Shown here: positions 1 to 12,118 of the stretch, piece after piece | Layout of the letters: the number at the start of each line of letters is the position of its first letter | Position numbering within the stretch: position 1 is the first letter of the stretch | Assembly: GCA_944472155.2 (NCBI GenBank) | Contig: OX235271.1 | Span: 102,437,256 to 102,501,255 of the forward strand | Length of the DNA stretch: 64,000 bases | Direction: 5' to 3' | Source of the DNA: Trichobilharzia szidati | Lineage: Eukaryota; Platyhelminthes; Trematoda; Strigeidida; Schistosomatidae | Made by a program: the position numbers and the translations under genes | Notes under the pieces: generated by a model | The model's input: the letters and a program-made list of their open reading frames with translations, nothing else | The model's database searches: none | Told to the model about the DNA's origin: nothing

Positions 1-168
1 ATCTCAGTGTCTTCCTTACAGGTTGTATGGAACAGCAAGACATAATTCCTAGTAGGTATATACTAGGCGTTTAACGTCGATTGGGATTAAATAAATTCTG
101 CTCTTACTAGTTAGTCGACCAACGGGGATCAGTTTTCAATACCACTGTGAACTACGTTGTATACTGTT

Positions 169-234
169 AGTATAACAATATATATATAACAATATATAGT
201 ATAACAATATATAATATAACAATATAACAATATC
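169..234. repeat. Simple repeat of AACAATATA-type units
   Basis: About 65 bases of irregular reiterations of a TATAACAATATA-like unit. It lies upstream of the first visible BCS1 exon, in what should be an intron. No other feature was seen in 1-488. Confidence 0.7.
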
Positions 235-488
235 TTTATCTTCAGTAGTTTTATAATGATTCAACCAGAATCAGCTCTCGAATTGTTTCTGGTCTGGATA
301 TTTATAATACATTCGCGAATGAAAATCTAGTAACTTTTGTATTTATATGCAATGCTTAAACGGTCATCACTTTTCTTTATTATTTTTTCCATCTAAAATA
401 TCATCAGATTCAAAGAAGTACTCTCTAACATGAAATCTTGCAGTGATTACTTTCTATTTCTAAACTATCTATTTTTCAATAATTTCAG

Positions 489-593
489 AAAATCAGGCTT
501 GGTATACTGATCGTGGTATACCATACCATCGTGGTTACTTATTATATGGACCTCCAGGATGCGGGAAAACTAGTTTTATAACTGCGTTAGCAG
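489..593 (+). CDS. BCS1: BCS1 exon carrying Walker A
   Basis: Acceptor TTTCAG precedes base 489 and the donor is CAG|GTTCGT at 593/594. It begins with two bases of a split codon, then encodes [20 protein letters not shown] and [15 protein letters not shown]. It ends in phase 1, which matches the GT that opens the next exon. Confidence 0.93.
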
Positions 594-3500
594 GTTCGTT
601 GTATGCAACAGATTCTTATTTAAATTTATCGTTATGATCTGATGATTTTGACAGTCAACCTTTTTCTAAATTGAAGTAATGTGGTTGAGTTGAAGATAGG
701 CATTTCGTCCTATTTAGGACTCGTCTTCTGTGGCTGTATCTGTATTTCCCAGTGAGTGGTGATATTCTCACTAGGAAAGGATGGCTACTGAGTTCAAGCC
801 TCACTCACTGAAGAATGCATATGCACTCAGATGAAGAGTCCAAATGAGACGAAATGCGCATCCTGGATTCCACTGCTAGTTACCACCCCCCCCCCAGTTT
901 ACTTCAAGTGAAATAATCAGACACTATCGAAGCATCTGCACAAGGAACAAAATTGTCAACAGAGACCTAACATTTCGGTACAATCATTCAACGGGAAAAT
1001 CAAAATTGAATTAAAAAAATATTTTAGACTGTGAATCCTGTAATACAGAATTCCTTATATGGTAGGCTTTACTAATGATGCACACCTGATAAACTAGTTT
1101 ATCATCGGGTTACTTGTCATTGATATATATTTTACTTGAGTTAAAATAGTTGGAACTGTTAATAGCATAGTAGTATCAGTAGTAGTGTAAGTTTATCATA
1201 TTCTAGATGCATATTTTGCTTTTCATTGTCTTGTATGTCTTGCTTTACTATTGTTTTGCTTAATCAATAATGAGGTGTTTCGAAAATTATGTTGTCCACT
1301 TCTTTGTTCTCTGCATTGTGAGGTAAAGTAACCCCATTGATGAAAAGGTCTCACCGTACTAAACATAATTGTCAAGATAGCAGTGCATCAATGCTGTATA
1401 GATAAATCGTTATAGCCTGTGTATATTCTGTTTTCAGTCAACCTCCGAAAATTCAATAAAAATTAATTACGGCAAAAAAAGAATAGTCAGATGAAGACTC
1501 GTCAAGACCAAAACTAGGATTACATAACTAGACTGAATGATGTAATGCAGTGCAGTTGAAATGGTAAGGTAGAGGAAAATGTTTTGTTGAGAAACGGTGT
1601 AATAGGAAAGTTAAGATTTTCGAAGATAAAATCTAATTACTAAACAAACTTTTCTGATGCCAAGTTCAGACTATAGCTTTTAGAGTTCGAAAACTTCTTT
1701 CTTGAGCCTACACAAAATTCTTATGGAGTTCAGTTGCTTAAATCTAAGAAATGACTTTATTATATATTCATCAGCCTTATCAAAACTCCTACACCCTTTG
1801 TCAAAGTTGAAATTTTTCCATCCATTAAGTAGTATGCCACGGAGAAGATACAGCAGTTTATTCAGATGAACATAACGTTAAATGCTGAGGAGAAACCAAA
1901 AACATTTTGAAAGTAGGGAATTATTTGACTGTCTTCTGACAGATCAACTTAGAATTCTTTTCATAATACCTAAAAATTCTTTGTTAAATATTTTGGTTAG
2001 TTCATTCAGTCTTCGCCTTATGCTGTATATTAGATAGTTTATTATTATTATTATTGTCTTCACAAGTGAAACTATACAGACAGAGCATTTCCTACATACC
2101 GTACCTCATCATTTAATAGTAGATTGACAACTTTGTACAAGCAAACAAGTTAAGAATGAAATGGATAGATAAACCCGAATTCCCCCAAAAATATGCAGTT
2201 TTTTGAGAAGTAGTGCAAATCTCTCTACTCCACTATCTCCTGTTCTCGCAGGTGATTCTTTATACTTGTATAGTTCATATTATAATTGATTCATCTAAGT
2301 CACAGCATTCTGATAAGCCAGAGAGTTGATTTTTAATATAGAAAATATCCCCATTTGACATTTAGAAAACAGAAAGATTGAGCGAAGAAATATTTACTTT
2401 TCAGTTAGATCCTCATCTCTGGCTCTACTCTAATATATATAGCATTTTTATTACAACACACAACCGTTTACCAAACAAGTGGCGATATGCTTGTTAACAA
2501 TAATTAAACAGTGTCAAAATGTCAATGGTTTGATAATTAACGAAGAAAATCAATACACATTTAAAAGGTAGAAATGGTTAGAATAAATTAATTTTACAAG
2601 AATAACACGTAATTGAAGATGAAGTGGTTAAGATAAATAAAAATAAAATAATTTGAACAATTATAATTTTTACAGGTTTAGGGGGAGGGGGGCGACGTAG
2701 TCCTGTTTATGCATTCTTGTAACGATGGCCACGGTAAGGAAAGTGGCTGTACAGATATCTTCTGAACACATAGGCTTGGCTTCTTCAGGTGGATTCCGAT
2801 TGCTTCAGCTGTCTGTAGAAGACGAACTCGTAGAGCAAAGTTAAGATTAGTCGGAATGCGATAAATAATTTTAAATGCTGTATTAACATCAACCTTATGC
2901 TCCGTATCAACAAGGTGTGCTAAAAGAGAACTGCGAATAGATCTTGTTTGTCCCTTGCTTAACCATGTTGGATGATGTTCGGAAATACGACGATGTACCT
3001 GCCTAATTGTACGCCCAATGTAGTTTAGCACGGAATTAAAATCGACTATCAGTACAGAATAACCTTCGAAGCTGGATTAAATCGATGTTTTTTGTAACAC
3101 TTCTAATATTCTTTTCTTGTATACTTTATTGTTTTCGTACTTTAATCATACTGAACAGCCCCTTCATGTATCAGATAAAGGATTAGTGGGCGACTGAGTT
3201 ATCTGAACTTAGTTTTTTTTTTTTGAAAAGTGAGAATTTTGTAGTTTCAAGCTAAACTTATTTGTAACTGTGATAATAATACTGGATTTTGGGTCCGCTT
3301 CTACTGTTACTTCAGCAAATGTCTGACCACTTGAATACTATTCACACACTGACAGAGACAAAATGACTGACTAGGGAGACGAAGATTTGCTACATGGTGG
3401 GTAGGTCAGTTTGACTAGAAAACTACAGCTAACTATGAACTTATCTCATATGACCAATAAATTACTGGTCTAACGAAAAAATGTGTCCTGACTGGATAGC

Positions 3501-6116
3501 ATGCACCAATGGAAATCCAATGTCATGTAGCGCCTTCATGTACGTTAGCGTCAAATATCTATTTTGCAGACCATGTAAACAGGAACTTATAACGCGTCTC
3601 TCCCTATCCAGACAGTAATAAATATAGCAACATACGGAGGATAACTTTTTGAAGTCATCTTCATACGTAAGTATAAGGAATTCTGGACTGGAAGACGGTT
3701 GAGTAGGCTAAAGGTGATGCTGTGTGGCTTTTTTTAATGATTTGTACGCCATTTATCTTTCATTTCCGTACATATATCTAACATTCTTACTGAATCATTT
3801 TTCTAGGTCATTTGGATTACAGTATTAGTATACTGAATCTAAGCGAATTTGGCATGACAGCTGATCGCCTGGATCACTTACTGGCACATGCACCACTTCA
3901 GACTATCATCTTACTGGAAGACATAGATGCTGCTGTACACAGTCGTACTAAGTCGAATGATAATTTACTTCAAAGCAAAGGTTAGTATTGTGCAATTTTT
4001 CCTTATATATTGACATTTTATTTAGCTTATGAAGGCATGCCAACATTAACTTTGAGTGGATTATTAAACGCACTGGATGGTGTAACTTCAACCGATGGTC
4101 GTATTATATTTATGACGACAAATTACATCGAAAAGTGAGTATATCGAATTTCCTTGTACACTTCATTTTTATTCTTCTTGGTGGCGGTGGTACTCTCTTT
4201 GCAGCCATAGGTAAATGTACACGGTTTCTTCTTAAATAAAACAAGTTCACGATGAAATTGTGAATATTCATTTCAGAATTGATTAGTCATCAACAAAAGG
4301 TTATAAATAGCTAAAGTAATATATTGATTGACCTAGGTCACAGTAAATGTCCGAAAATCACTAGTAGTAGAAAGTTAATAAATGCGTTACATTTGTTAAT
4401 TTAGTGTAGAGTGCTTGGTTTCAAAAAGTGTAGAATGTTTTGTACAGTGATAACAACTTTAGTAAGTGATTGATAGAAATGTAACACCGTACGTGATGCC
4501 TATTCCTGCAGGCGTCTAATTTAAGCTTACTTGTATCAACCGACAGTGAATTTTATGACTGATTACTGAATGTTTTACTAATATACACCTTTCTTTATGG
4601 GTTGAAGTTAACCGAACGCCTAGTCCATAATTGAACAGCTCGATATTAGACCATCTGGTGCAAACCGGTCACAAAGCCAGCGTAGACGAATCCTTCTCCA
4701 TAATATACCGGGTGCCTAACAAACTACCAAAATCGTCGAAGCACCGCTTACTCCAAACAGCAGAGGCTATTGCAATTCGCCTCAAACAACTAGTGCTCTG
4801 TGTTCAGAAGAAACAAGTCCAGCCCCTACTACTGCCCTGGCCCTCAGTAGAGACTATAAACTCATGAATTTGTACTATTACCTTTCCTAATTATTCTGAC
4901 ATTCAGTTTATTTCATGTTGATGCTGTTCACCTGTAATCTATCAATATTATTGATTCGATGTTATTTAAACATTAATGTCGTTCATAAGACTAATTCATT
5001 CATTCATTATAATGTATATATAACTGTAGAGCCTGATGATGAAGTTATCGGAAAGAGTTCTCTTTGTTCCGTGTCTGTTTTTTTGTAAATTATTTCTTTT
5101 TTTTTTTGCGGTAATTACGGGTGGAATACTACTTGCCGATTAAAAGGAATAAAATCCTGCATTCACCAAGCTCTAATGATTATTTCCTGATATAATACTG
5201 TAGCAACAGAATGCAAGGATCAGGCAACAGATCGTTTATTAAGGAAATCAAAGCATATTTATATATTTTCATGTACATTATTTAGTTTAGTTAAGCAAAC
5301 AAACACAGTCTTCTGATTGGTTGTTTCTCACTTAAAGTTAATCTTTCATCTCTTCGTGACTGTTTCTTGAATGTCAGATCATCTATATGTTAACTGTATC
5401 GGCCTACGCAAAGTCTGCTGTGGTCGGTTTTGAATCAGTCTTTGTTCATATCTTCTCACGACCAATATTGAGAGCGTAAACATTGACGTAAATTACTGTC
5501 TACCAATTTGGCCAGTAGACAGCTCTCGCCACAGTACACATGGGATTTCAGCTGAATTTAAACTACTTAAGCAAGATAAAATAAAATATAGTCATCACAC
5601 TCGCACTGTGTTATTTTCATGATATTACATTAAAAATATACAAACTATCGATAAGGTGTTGTGAAAGATATCACAGTCCTTAAGGATTGTAGTATTGTCT
5701 GATCATTTTGGTTGGAATTTCCTAAAGATGTATGATTAGTAATCATATTATTAGTATTACTATTTCTTTTGTATTTGTTAAAGTATGCTTATATGGTGAG
5801 ACAGAATTTCTCATCAACTATTTCTTTTGGTTTTTTTATCAACAGACTTGATCCAGCTTTGATACGACCTGGTCGCGTCGATATGCGTGTACGCGTGGAC
5901 ATGTGTGATCGATCTCAATTATTGAAAATGTTTAGTCGTTTTTATCCAAATTGGACGTCATCTGATATTCATGAGTTAGCTGAACAATTTGCTAATTTAC
6001 TAGAAGGTATATCGCTGAGTTCAGCACAAGTTCAAGGTTATCTATTACTGCATAAAGATGAACCTTTGAAGGCTATTAACAATATACAACAACTAATTTC
6101 TCCGAATGATTCATGA
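489..6116 (+). CDS. BCS1: BCS1-like mitochondrial AAA chaperone, 3' four exons (5' end outside window)
   Basis: Exons are 489-593, 3807-3980, 4026-4134 and 5846-6116, with a TGA stop at 6114-6116. All introns are GT-AG and every junction keeps frame. BCS1 is an AAA ATPase of the mitochondrial inner membrane that moves the folded Rieske iron-sulfur protein into complex III. The visible part is the AAA domain. It starts with the conserved WYTDRGIPY stretch, followed by Walker A (GPPGCGKTS), Walker B ([10 protein letters not shown]), the pre-sensor [10 protein letters not shown] stretch, sensor 1 (MTTN) and the arginine-finger loop ([10 protein letters not shown]). The transmembrane and BCS1-specific N-terminal regions are missing and should lie left of the window. 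The C-terminus ends about 85 residues after the RPGR loop, normal for the family. Introns are 3213, 45 and 1711 bases; the long ones hold transposon pieces. Identity is firm from motif order and wording. Confidence 0.93.
690..890 (+). repeat. Smalpha-like SINE remnant with two decayed hammerhead cores
   Basis: In BCS1 intron 1. Bases 701-725, read on the - strand, contain GACGAGTCC, a 5-nt loop and AGGACGAAATG. This is the stem II and GAAA part of the schistosome Smalpha hammerhead, with AAGACGA in place of CTGACGA. Bases 828-871 on the + strand read CAGATGA ... GACGAAATGCGCATC followed by CTGGATTCC, which matches the 3' half and cleavage region of the same ribozyme. The second copy has an altered core (CAGATGA for CTGATGA) and a disrupted stem II. 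Smalpha repeats with active hammerheads are known in schistosomes; these two look inactive. Confidence 0.7.
1000..2670. other. BCS1 intron 1, no recognisable feature
   Basis: AT-rich intronic sequence. I saw no coding similarity, RNA gene or clear repeat here apart from short A/T and ATT runs. Confidence 0.5.
2678..3070 (-). mobile_element. Penelope-like element fragment, GIY-YIG endonuclease end
   Basis: A - strand frame of 117 codons starts in the GIY-YIG core ([20 protein letters not shown]) and runs through the conserved [20 protein letters not shown] and LLQTAEAI.I segments to the typical LCVQK...LPWPS ending. This is the C-terminal endonuclease of a PLE; the reverse transcriptase is absent, so the copy is 5'-truncated. 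It sits antisense in BCS1 intron 1. The open frame suggests a fairly young insertion. Confidence 0.88.
3807..3980 (+). CDS. BCS1: BCS1 exon carrying Walker B
   Basis: Follows TTTTTCTAG; the donor is AAAG|GTTAGT. It encodes the segment from the end of Walker A to the acidic [11 protein letters not shown] motif that coordinates magnesium and activates water. Phase matches both neighbours. Confidence 0.93.
4026..4134 (+). CDS. BCS1: BCS1 exon carrying sensor 1
   Basis: Preceded by a 45-base intron (3981-4025) ending TTTAG; donor GAAAA|GTGAGT. It encodes [10 protein letters not shown] and [11 protein letters not shown], the sensor 1 strand of the AAA fold. Introns this short are typical of schistosome genes. 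Confidence 0.93.
4600..4867 (+). mobile_element. Penelope-like element C-terminal fragment
   Basis: The + strand frame 4631-4867 reads [20 protein letters not shown] then [20 protein letters not shown] and LLLPWPS, the last part of a PLE endonuclease downstream of its GIY-YIG core. It is severely 5'-truncated and lies in BCS1 intron 3. Its 3' untranslated part probably continues to about 5110 and includes the CTGATGA...GAAA motif at 5033. Confidence 0.82.
5033..5070 (+). ncRNA. Possible hammerhead core in a PLE 3' region (weak)
   Basis: CTGATGA at 5033-5039, then a three-pair stem II (TGA at 5040-5042 with TCG at 5048-5050) around the loop AGTTA, then GAAA at 5051-5054. It lies about 165 bases after the PLE reading frame, where PLE hammerheads are known to occur. 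Stem III and the cleavage triplet are not convincing, so this is a candidate only. Confidence 0.3.
5846..6116 (+). CDS. BCS1: BCS1 last exon, arginine-finger loop and C-terminus
   Basis: Acceptor CAACAG at 5840-5845. It encodes [15 protein letters not shown], then [12 protein letters not shown], which matches the post-AAA helical region of BCS1, and stops at TGA 6114-6116. An ATTAAA at 6249-6254 could be the polyadenylation signal. Confidence 0.92.
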
Positions 6117-7650
6117 ATTTCTTCAATTGACTGTGGATAAATAGTCCAGGATTTTGACGGAGCAGATTAGCTATTTTTTCTTCTTCTTAGAACTTAGGCA
6201 CATTTATATTAATAATCATGTGTATATAATCTTGACTATGTATCTTTGATTAAATAGACAATTTAAAACCACAGTGCTTCTTGAAGTCTTAATTTCGAAA
6301 GGACAATTTAGTAATTCCTAATAATTACAGAGTTGTTGAAACTAGTATTTGTTCTTAGGATCTTATTTAGATAATAGCAGTACCATCCATCACTGAGTTA
6401 GGAGAATAGAATAAACTGACCATATAGTTGTATCGTTAACTGCAAAATAATTAATTTTCCTCAGTTACGCAAATGTATTACAACACATGCGGTCGATAAA
6501 GAAGTCGTCTCAGGTAAATGGAATAAAATCCCACATACACTATTTTAGGTGAAAGCTTGTTCGCATAGCAGAATTACTTCACAATGAGTGCATCGATAGA
6601 GATTCCTGTCCAGTGTCTACGATACGGTATCATTGTTACACAGTTACTGTTCGATTAAGAATTCTTTATATCAGTTTGTATCACAGAAATCCTAATTAAT
6701 TATTGTGGAGATAACGCCGTTGAACATTTAAGACTCTAGTGTCCAGTACTAATGTAATGTTAGATATTATGGAAACCATGACTGAACAGCAATCGATTTT
6801 TAATGTAATTTTTGGTGACCAGGATTCAGTGGTTGTTGAAGTAGATAGGGAAAGCAAAATGAAACTAAAGGAGGAGCATATGAAAAGTGGGTGAAACGTT
6901 TAATTGGCTTATTTTAAAGTTCGGTACAGCGCTAACAATTATGAAGAAGATTTTTAGTCATCATAATTCACAAAGAGAACATCGCATAACTTTAAATAAG
7001 CACCCATATTAACATTTCTAAAGCTAATTGGAAATATTTACGCCGTACACCTACGTCCTTATATTGGAAGTCGAGGCTTTATGTCAGGGAATAATACTGG
7101 AAAATATTTGCATAGCATGCGGTTAACCATCAGACTACAGAAATGCGTAAATCATACTAAGGAATACCATTCCTGGAAACGTCTCTTTATTTCCCATTAG
7201 AAAACATGCACCGATCTGCCATCTACTGGCTTTTACAAGGTAAGTTAAAAGTTCCTCAAGGATGGTAAGATTCTATGTTTCCATCACATTTTGGAGTAAA
7301 GCATTCCCTCTAAAAAAGGTTCGAAAGAAGAATACTACTGAAAATTCTGCTGTTAATCCAATAAACTCCTACGACTGGGGGACTAAGTGTTTTATCAATA
7401 ATTAGTGTAGTGTAGGCTTTCTTCAACGTCTGAATTTCCCAAATTAGGACGAAACAGCAGTCCAGTACTCCCTGGTTTTTAATGGTTCCCTAACTGATAT
7501 CAATCCGTGGTCAAACTTAAAAAACATATCCCTATATTTTGATGTGGTTGTGTTCTCTGAGCTACAAATCTTCTCCATCATATATATATATATATATATA
7601 TCATTTGCGTCCTCTGTGGAACGTGAGCCTTCAAAGTTGATCATTAAAAT
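6117..7650. other. Intergenic sequence downstream of BCS1
   Basis: AT-rich and without recognisable genes. The only clear element is an (AT)n run at 7580-7601. Confidence 0.5.
7580..7601. repeat. (TA)n microsatellite
   Basis: Eleven uninterrupted TA units. Confidence 0.9.
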
Positions 7651-7651
7651 T

Positions 7652-7815
7652 CCAGCACCTGTAGTTTTTTAAGGGGTGGGATTGCTACCCTCTCGCCTAA
7701 CCTTCCCTTTTCACTGGGCTGACTACCGGATCAGAGAGGTTCAGGAATGCGTTGGCTGGAATTCGAACCCAGACCACGTGCAAAGTTGTAGAGCTTCTAT
7801 CACTAAACCATCAAT
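7652..7815 (-). repeat. tRNA-derived SINE, diverged subfamily
   Basis: On the - strand there is a tRNA-like head with an A-box-like TTTAGTGATAGAAGC and a B box GGGTTCGAATTCC, then the body CCTGAACCTCTCTGAT...GGGAAGGTTAGGCGAGAGGG. The body resembles the SINEs at 23944, 40078 and 41594, but the head differs. No clear target duplication was found. Confidence 0.65.
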
Positions 7816-7959
7816 ATATAAATATATATATGTATTTATATAGTTTTTTAGTCAGTCCCCAGCCCGGATAAAGAGGGAGGGTTGGACGTGGGGCTATCAA
7901 CCCCAGACCACTAAACCTATCAAACCTCTAGAGAAACTTCAAGGCACAGAAAATATATT

Positions 7960-8246
7960 AAAAATACAAAAACTTCACATAACAATCTTATTCTTCGCTC
8001 GAATCGGAGACGCGAAATGACACCGCGGGCTGGTATAAAGTCTTCGGGAAGCCAGTCAGCCGATGTGTCTTCTCCCGATGAAAGCAAAAATAAGAATGGG
8101 GACGTGGAATGTCCATGCAATGTACGAGACTGGGAAGGCTGCCCAAGGTGGCCAAAGTAATGCGAAGATATCACCTAGAAGTGCTGGGAATCTGCGAGAG
8201 CAGATATGGAATGGATGTGGATTGTCGAAATTGTAAACTGGAGAAT
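7960..8246 (+). mobile_element. RTE-type LINE (family 2), 5' end; first piece of a split copy
   Basis: Around 8096 the sequence reads MGTWNV, then YETGKAAQ with a frameshift to VAKVMRRYHLEVLGICESR. This is the opening of an apurinic-type endonuclease domain. The reading stops at about 8246, where a - strand RTE copy begins, and the next part of the same domain resumes at about 12119 (GGE.VIYSGH). I read this as one LINE split by later insertions; the other pieces are 12119-13255, 17463-17651 and 23290-25140. Confidence 0.7.
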
Positions 8247-11200
8247 CAATGACTGACCGGTTTCAACATAGAACTTTACACCGATGTGCAGCAGTTCGAA
8301 TCGCCACACTTGACTCAGCACACAAAACCAGAGAAGAAAGTAAAAAGAAATGCAAAATAGAGATAGTAAACAGAGATATGAGACAAAACAAATATAATAT
8401 AGAAGAACCACATAGTTTTATTGGAAATTATAAGTCACAAGAAGTGGATGCATCTGCAGCAGCCATTGACAACGATTTGAGCCATATCACCAATTGTCTC
8501 CAACCATTTGTTCTTACCATCCTGAGGACCCCAACCACGAAGTCTACACCTCCCTACGTGGCTGGCTCAAACTAACTTTGTGCATTTCATTGACTTATGA
8601 GGCCATGTTTTGGTTTGATCACCACTGGTTCTTTTCAAACCTGACCCTATGTCAGCTAACATTGGCGTCGGGGAAGGTGATCGATGGCTAGGCTTTCGCA
8701 ACATATGTCCTAGCGGTCTAAATCTATGTAGTCTCACAACCTCATCGATTGATTTTCCCTTCTTACCTAGCACTCGACCTATGCATAACCTCGATATTTC
8801 CTCACCTTATTATACCACTTCACACGGGAGATTGAACGCAGGCACCTATGATCGAAGACAGCTAATCTTTTCATGTCTTCCACCCTCAATAGCCAAATCT
8901 CACAGCCATAAAGGAGGACGGAGCGGACTAGTGAGTAGTACACATGCCCTTTGGTCGATAGTCGGATATCACGTCTACGCCAGAGACAGTGCAAACTGTC
9001 ATATGTGAAACTGGCCCTCTGTATCCGTGCTGAAATCAGAGATCAACCCGTTGGGGCTGATGGTACTTCCCAAATAAGTGAAGCGGTCAACGTTCTCTAC
9101 CACTTCACTCCCTATTTCTAAACTAGGAGTCAGTGTAGTCCAGTCATATAAAATCATCTTACATTTGGCGGGCGCGAATCGCATGCAAAACATTAGTAGA
9201 TTGCAGCTCAAGGTGTGCAGTAGACTCTGCATTTTGTCAGCGTCCTCACCTAGAAGGGCTATATCATCTGCATATTCTAAGTCAACGAGATTATTCCCTG
9301 GTAGCAATCAATCCCTAAGTCTATGAAGTGAGTTAGGATTAAATCCATTAGTACATCTATGATGAAATTGAATAGAAATGGGGATAATGGGCATCCTTGA
9401 CGGACGCCACTAGTCGTCACCACTTCAGATGACAACTCGCCATAAGCCCTCACCTGGCTGCATGAGTACGAGTAGAGTGCCTTGATCAGTGCAATGTATT
9501 TTCTCGGCATTCCCTTTACAGCCAAGCATCGCCAGAGAACCTCTCAGTCGACAGAATCGAATGCCACCTTTAGGTCAAGAAATATTATAACGATTGTTGG
9601 ACGCCGGTAGGAATGCCTATGTTCTAGGATCTGTCGAAGGGTGAAGATATGATCAATACACCCTCTACCTGGCCTAAAACCTGCCTGGTTTTCTCGTGTT
9701 TGTGTCTCCTGAGCACCACTTAGTCTACGCATGATTATTGAGCCTAGACCTTTAGATGCTATATTAGTGAAGCTAATCGGCTTGTGATTATCACAGCTAA
9801 ACTTGTCTCCCTTCTCGTATATCGGGATAATCAATGAATTCCACCAACCCGACGGACTTCCTCTGATTCCCAGACGCTGCCTAGTACCTCTGTTAATGCA
9901 GACAGTAAACTGTCTCCACCGTACTTAAATACTTCCGGAGTCACTCCATCAGGTCCTGCTGCTTTGCCTTGTTTCAGACTAGTGATAGCTTTAGTAACCT
10001 CAGTTAGAGACAGAGGACCTGTGTCTATATCCCATTCAGGGAGGTGTTGGATGTTCGGTAAGTTGAGTGTGGCTGTAGGCCAACTAAACTGCTCCTCATA
10101 GTGTTCTTTCCAGCGTTCCAGTCGCCTATCCTGGGAGCTAATTATGGTGCCATTTTTCTCAGAGATTGTTTTACTCATCATTTGTCTTTTACCACCTGTT
10201 TTCCTGATAAGCCTAAATAGTTGTCTGGTGTTGCTAATCGCCGATGCCTTTTCCATCTCTTTCGCTTTTGTCGCCCAACAGTATTCACGGTCATTACGAA
10301 GGCTTCTTGTTAGTTTGCGTTTAAGGACCTTTCGCTCCTCATCATGATCGGTGCTCGCCGAAATCAGTCTTCTTGCGTTAATCAGTTCGGATGAGGCGGT
10401 AGAGATCCAATGGCTCTTACTAACTTAAGGTCTCAGGTTACTAACAGCTTTTACAACTGTGTCTACAGCTGTGTGTTGTGCCAGGCTACCTCGGGGGAAG
10501 TCCTGCTGTCGACCTCAGGAACTCATTTCGCTATTTCTCCCTTAAATAAGGACTCAGTGTCTCGATCTAGTTGGGGACTGTTTCGCTGCCGTCAACTTCT
10601 TGTCTCCGTTCAGTCGTAAGCATAAACGTGCGCGGATCAGAGAGTGATCAGAGTCTACGCACGTGCTCCAAAAGGAGCGGCATTCTTCTACTAACCCTCA
10701 CCGACGAAACCCTATCGCTGTGGTCTGAGTCAAGCGTTGATTTGGTGATGGAGGTGGCCAGGTTACGCAGTGTCTCTCTTTGTGCCTAAAGTTAGTGCTG
10801 ACTAGGAACAGATGATTATCTGAGCAGAACTTTAGAAGACGATCACCGTTATCGGTTCGCCACCAGGGAACTCCATACGTACCACCTACATATTTCTCAG
10901 TCTGGCACAACTTCCCTACTTGGGCATTGAAGTCGCCTGCTGAAACAACTATATCTGAACGTTTTGCTTTTTGCAGCAAATTAGGCAGTTCCAGGTAGAA
11001 ATCATCCTTTAGTTCATCCGAACTGCAGTCTGTTGGGCAAAAGCGGAGACTACGAAAAGACAAGGATAGGTAACGCTTCCTTCCTTCCTCTAACGGACCC
11101 GTTCAGACGGACTGCACACATACGACTATCTACTGAGATCCAGTCAAGAAGTGGTTTTTCCGCCGTAACATTCAGTTTTATCCCTACACCTGCGAGTCCT

Positions 11201-12118
11201 CGCGAACTAGCTGAGGGGTCTCCTGACACTCTTAAAGTGAAATTTGCAGATTCACCTAGTTGGCCAGGTGAGTTTAAGTGAATGACCACACTTGCGTCTT
11301 GTATGAGTGTCTCTGAAACACAACATACATCCATGGTTCGAAATACCTGAGTACTTGCTAGTGATGGCTGTTGTTCGATTTGGCAGAGGGTCCTGACGTT
11401 ATATGAAGTCGGCGACGTGGCTTTAAGAGGGTGTCGGGGGTATTTCTATGGCTCTTATCGTTGTTTGTAGTCGCAGATTGAAGTGAGAATGACTGTAGAA
11501 GGGGAGTAAGATGATGAAGGTGATGTGGGTAAAGGAGAATGATGCTGCGGGGGGGGCCTTCGTGTGTTCTTGGAAGTGTATGGGCGGTTGTTACTTCCCA
11601 GCTGCCCAAACCGTGGAAGTTGGTTGATTCTTCGGGTACCTGAAACATAAAAAGGGTTAGTGCTGCGTGACCGCAGAGTTTAGGGGACAATTGCTTGAGG
11701 CCGGTCACACACGGCCCGTATGAACTGGTTTCTTCGATTGGTTCTATATTAGTAAACTTACCGCTGGTTATTGACCACCGTAGGGTAAGTCGGGATGTAT
11801 AATTTTTGGGGTCGACCTTTTCTAACCCTCTCTCTCTCCAGAGTGGAGAGACAGCATAGCTGGCATGCTGATCATCTGAGGGAAACACCTCACTGCTGTT
11901 ACATCCCTCTTCCCCAGCAGTACGGCTTCGCATACAGATCCCCAGTATAGTGTAAAAAATTCTTATACTATGCTGGTGACTGCTTTTAGTCTAATCGCTA
12001 TCCTAAAAACCTTCCTAGCATGGTAGGACCTGCAGGAACAATAGTTCAAACCAGTGTAGCTAGTTGGGTCATTGCGATATGCAAGACCGACCACCACGTC
12101 AAGGTAGCAGCTATAAGT
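8247..12118 (-). mobile_element. RTE-type LINE (copy A), near full length but decayed
   Basis: Read from 12118 down to 8247: a 5' untranslated region shared with 13625 and with 49895-50145; an endonuclease (YNVRTL at about 11400, DVCCVSETLIQD, then SAGDFNAQVGKL near 10920); a linker with RQLFRLIRKTGGKRQ; reverse transcriptase with KAAGPDGVTPEVFK, AGFRPGRGCIDHIFTLRQ, GVRQGCPLSPFLF and YADDIALL (about 9260); and a C-terminus to about 8570. The 3' untranslated region runs to 8247. The frame is broken by several shifts (near 11400, 11060, 10690, 9840, 9530, 9290, 8990 and 8775), so it cannot encode a working enzyme. Size is 3.9 kb, like copy B. Confidence 0.88.

Noticed and set aside
8175..8411. 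Minus-strand open frame of 78 codons
   Set aside because: It lies in the 3' untranslated region of RTE copy A and recurs, broken, at 26067 and 35229.
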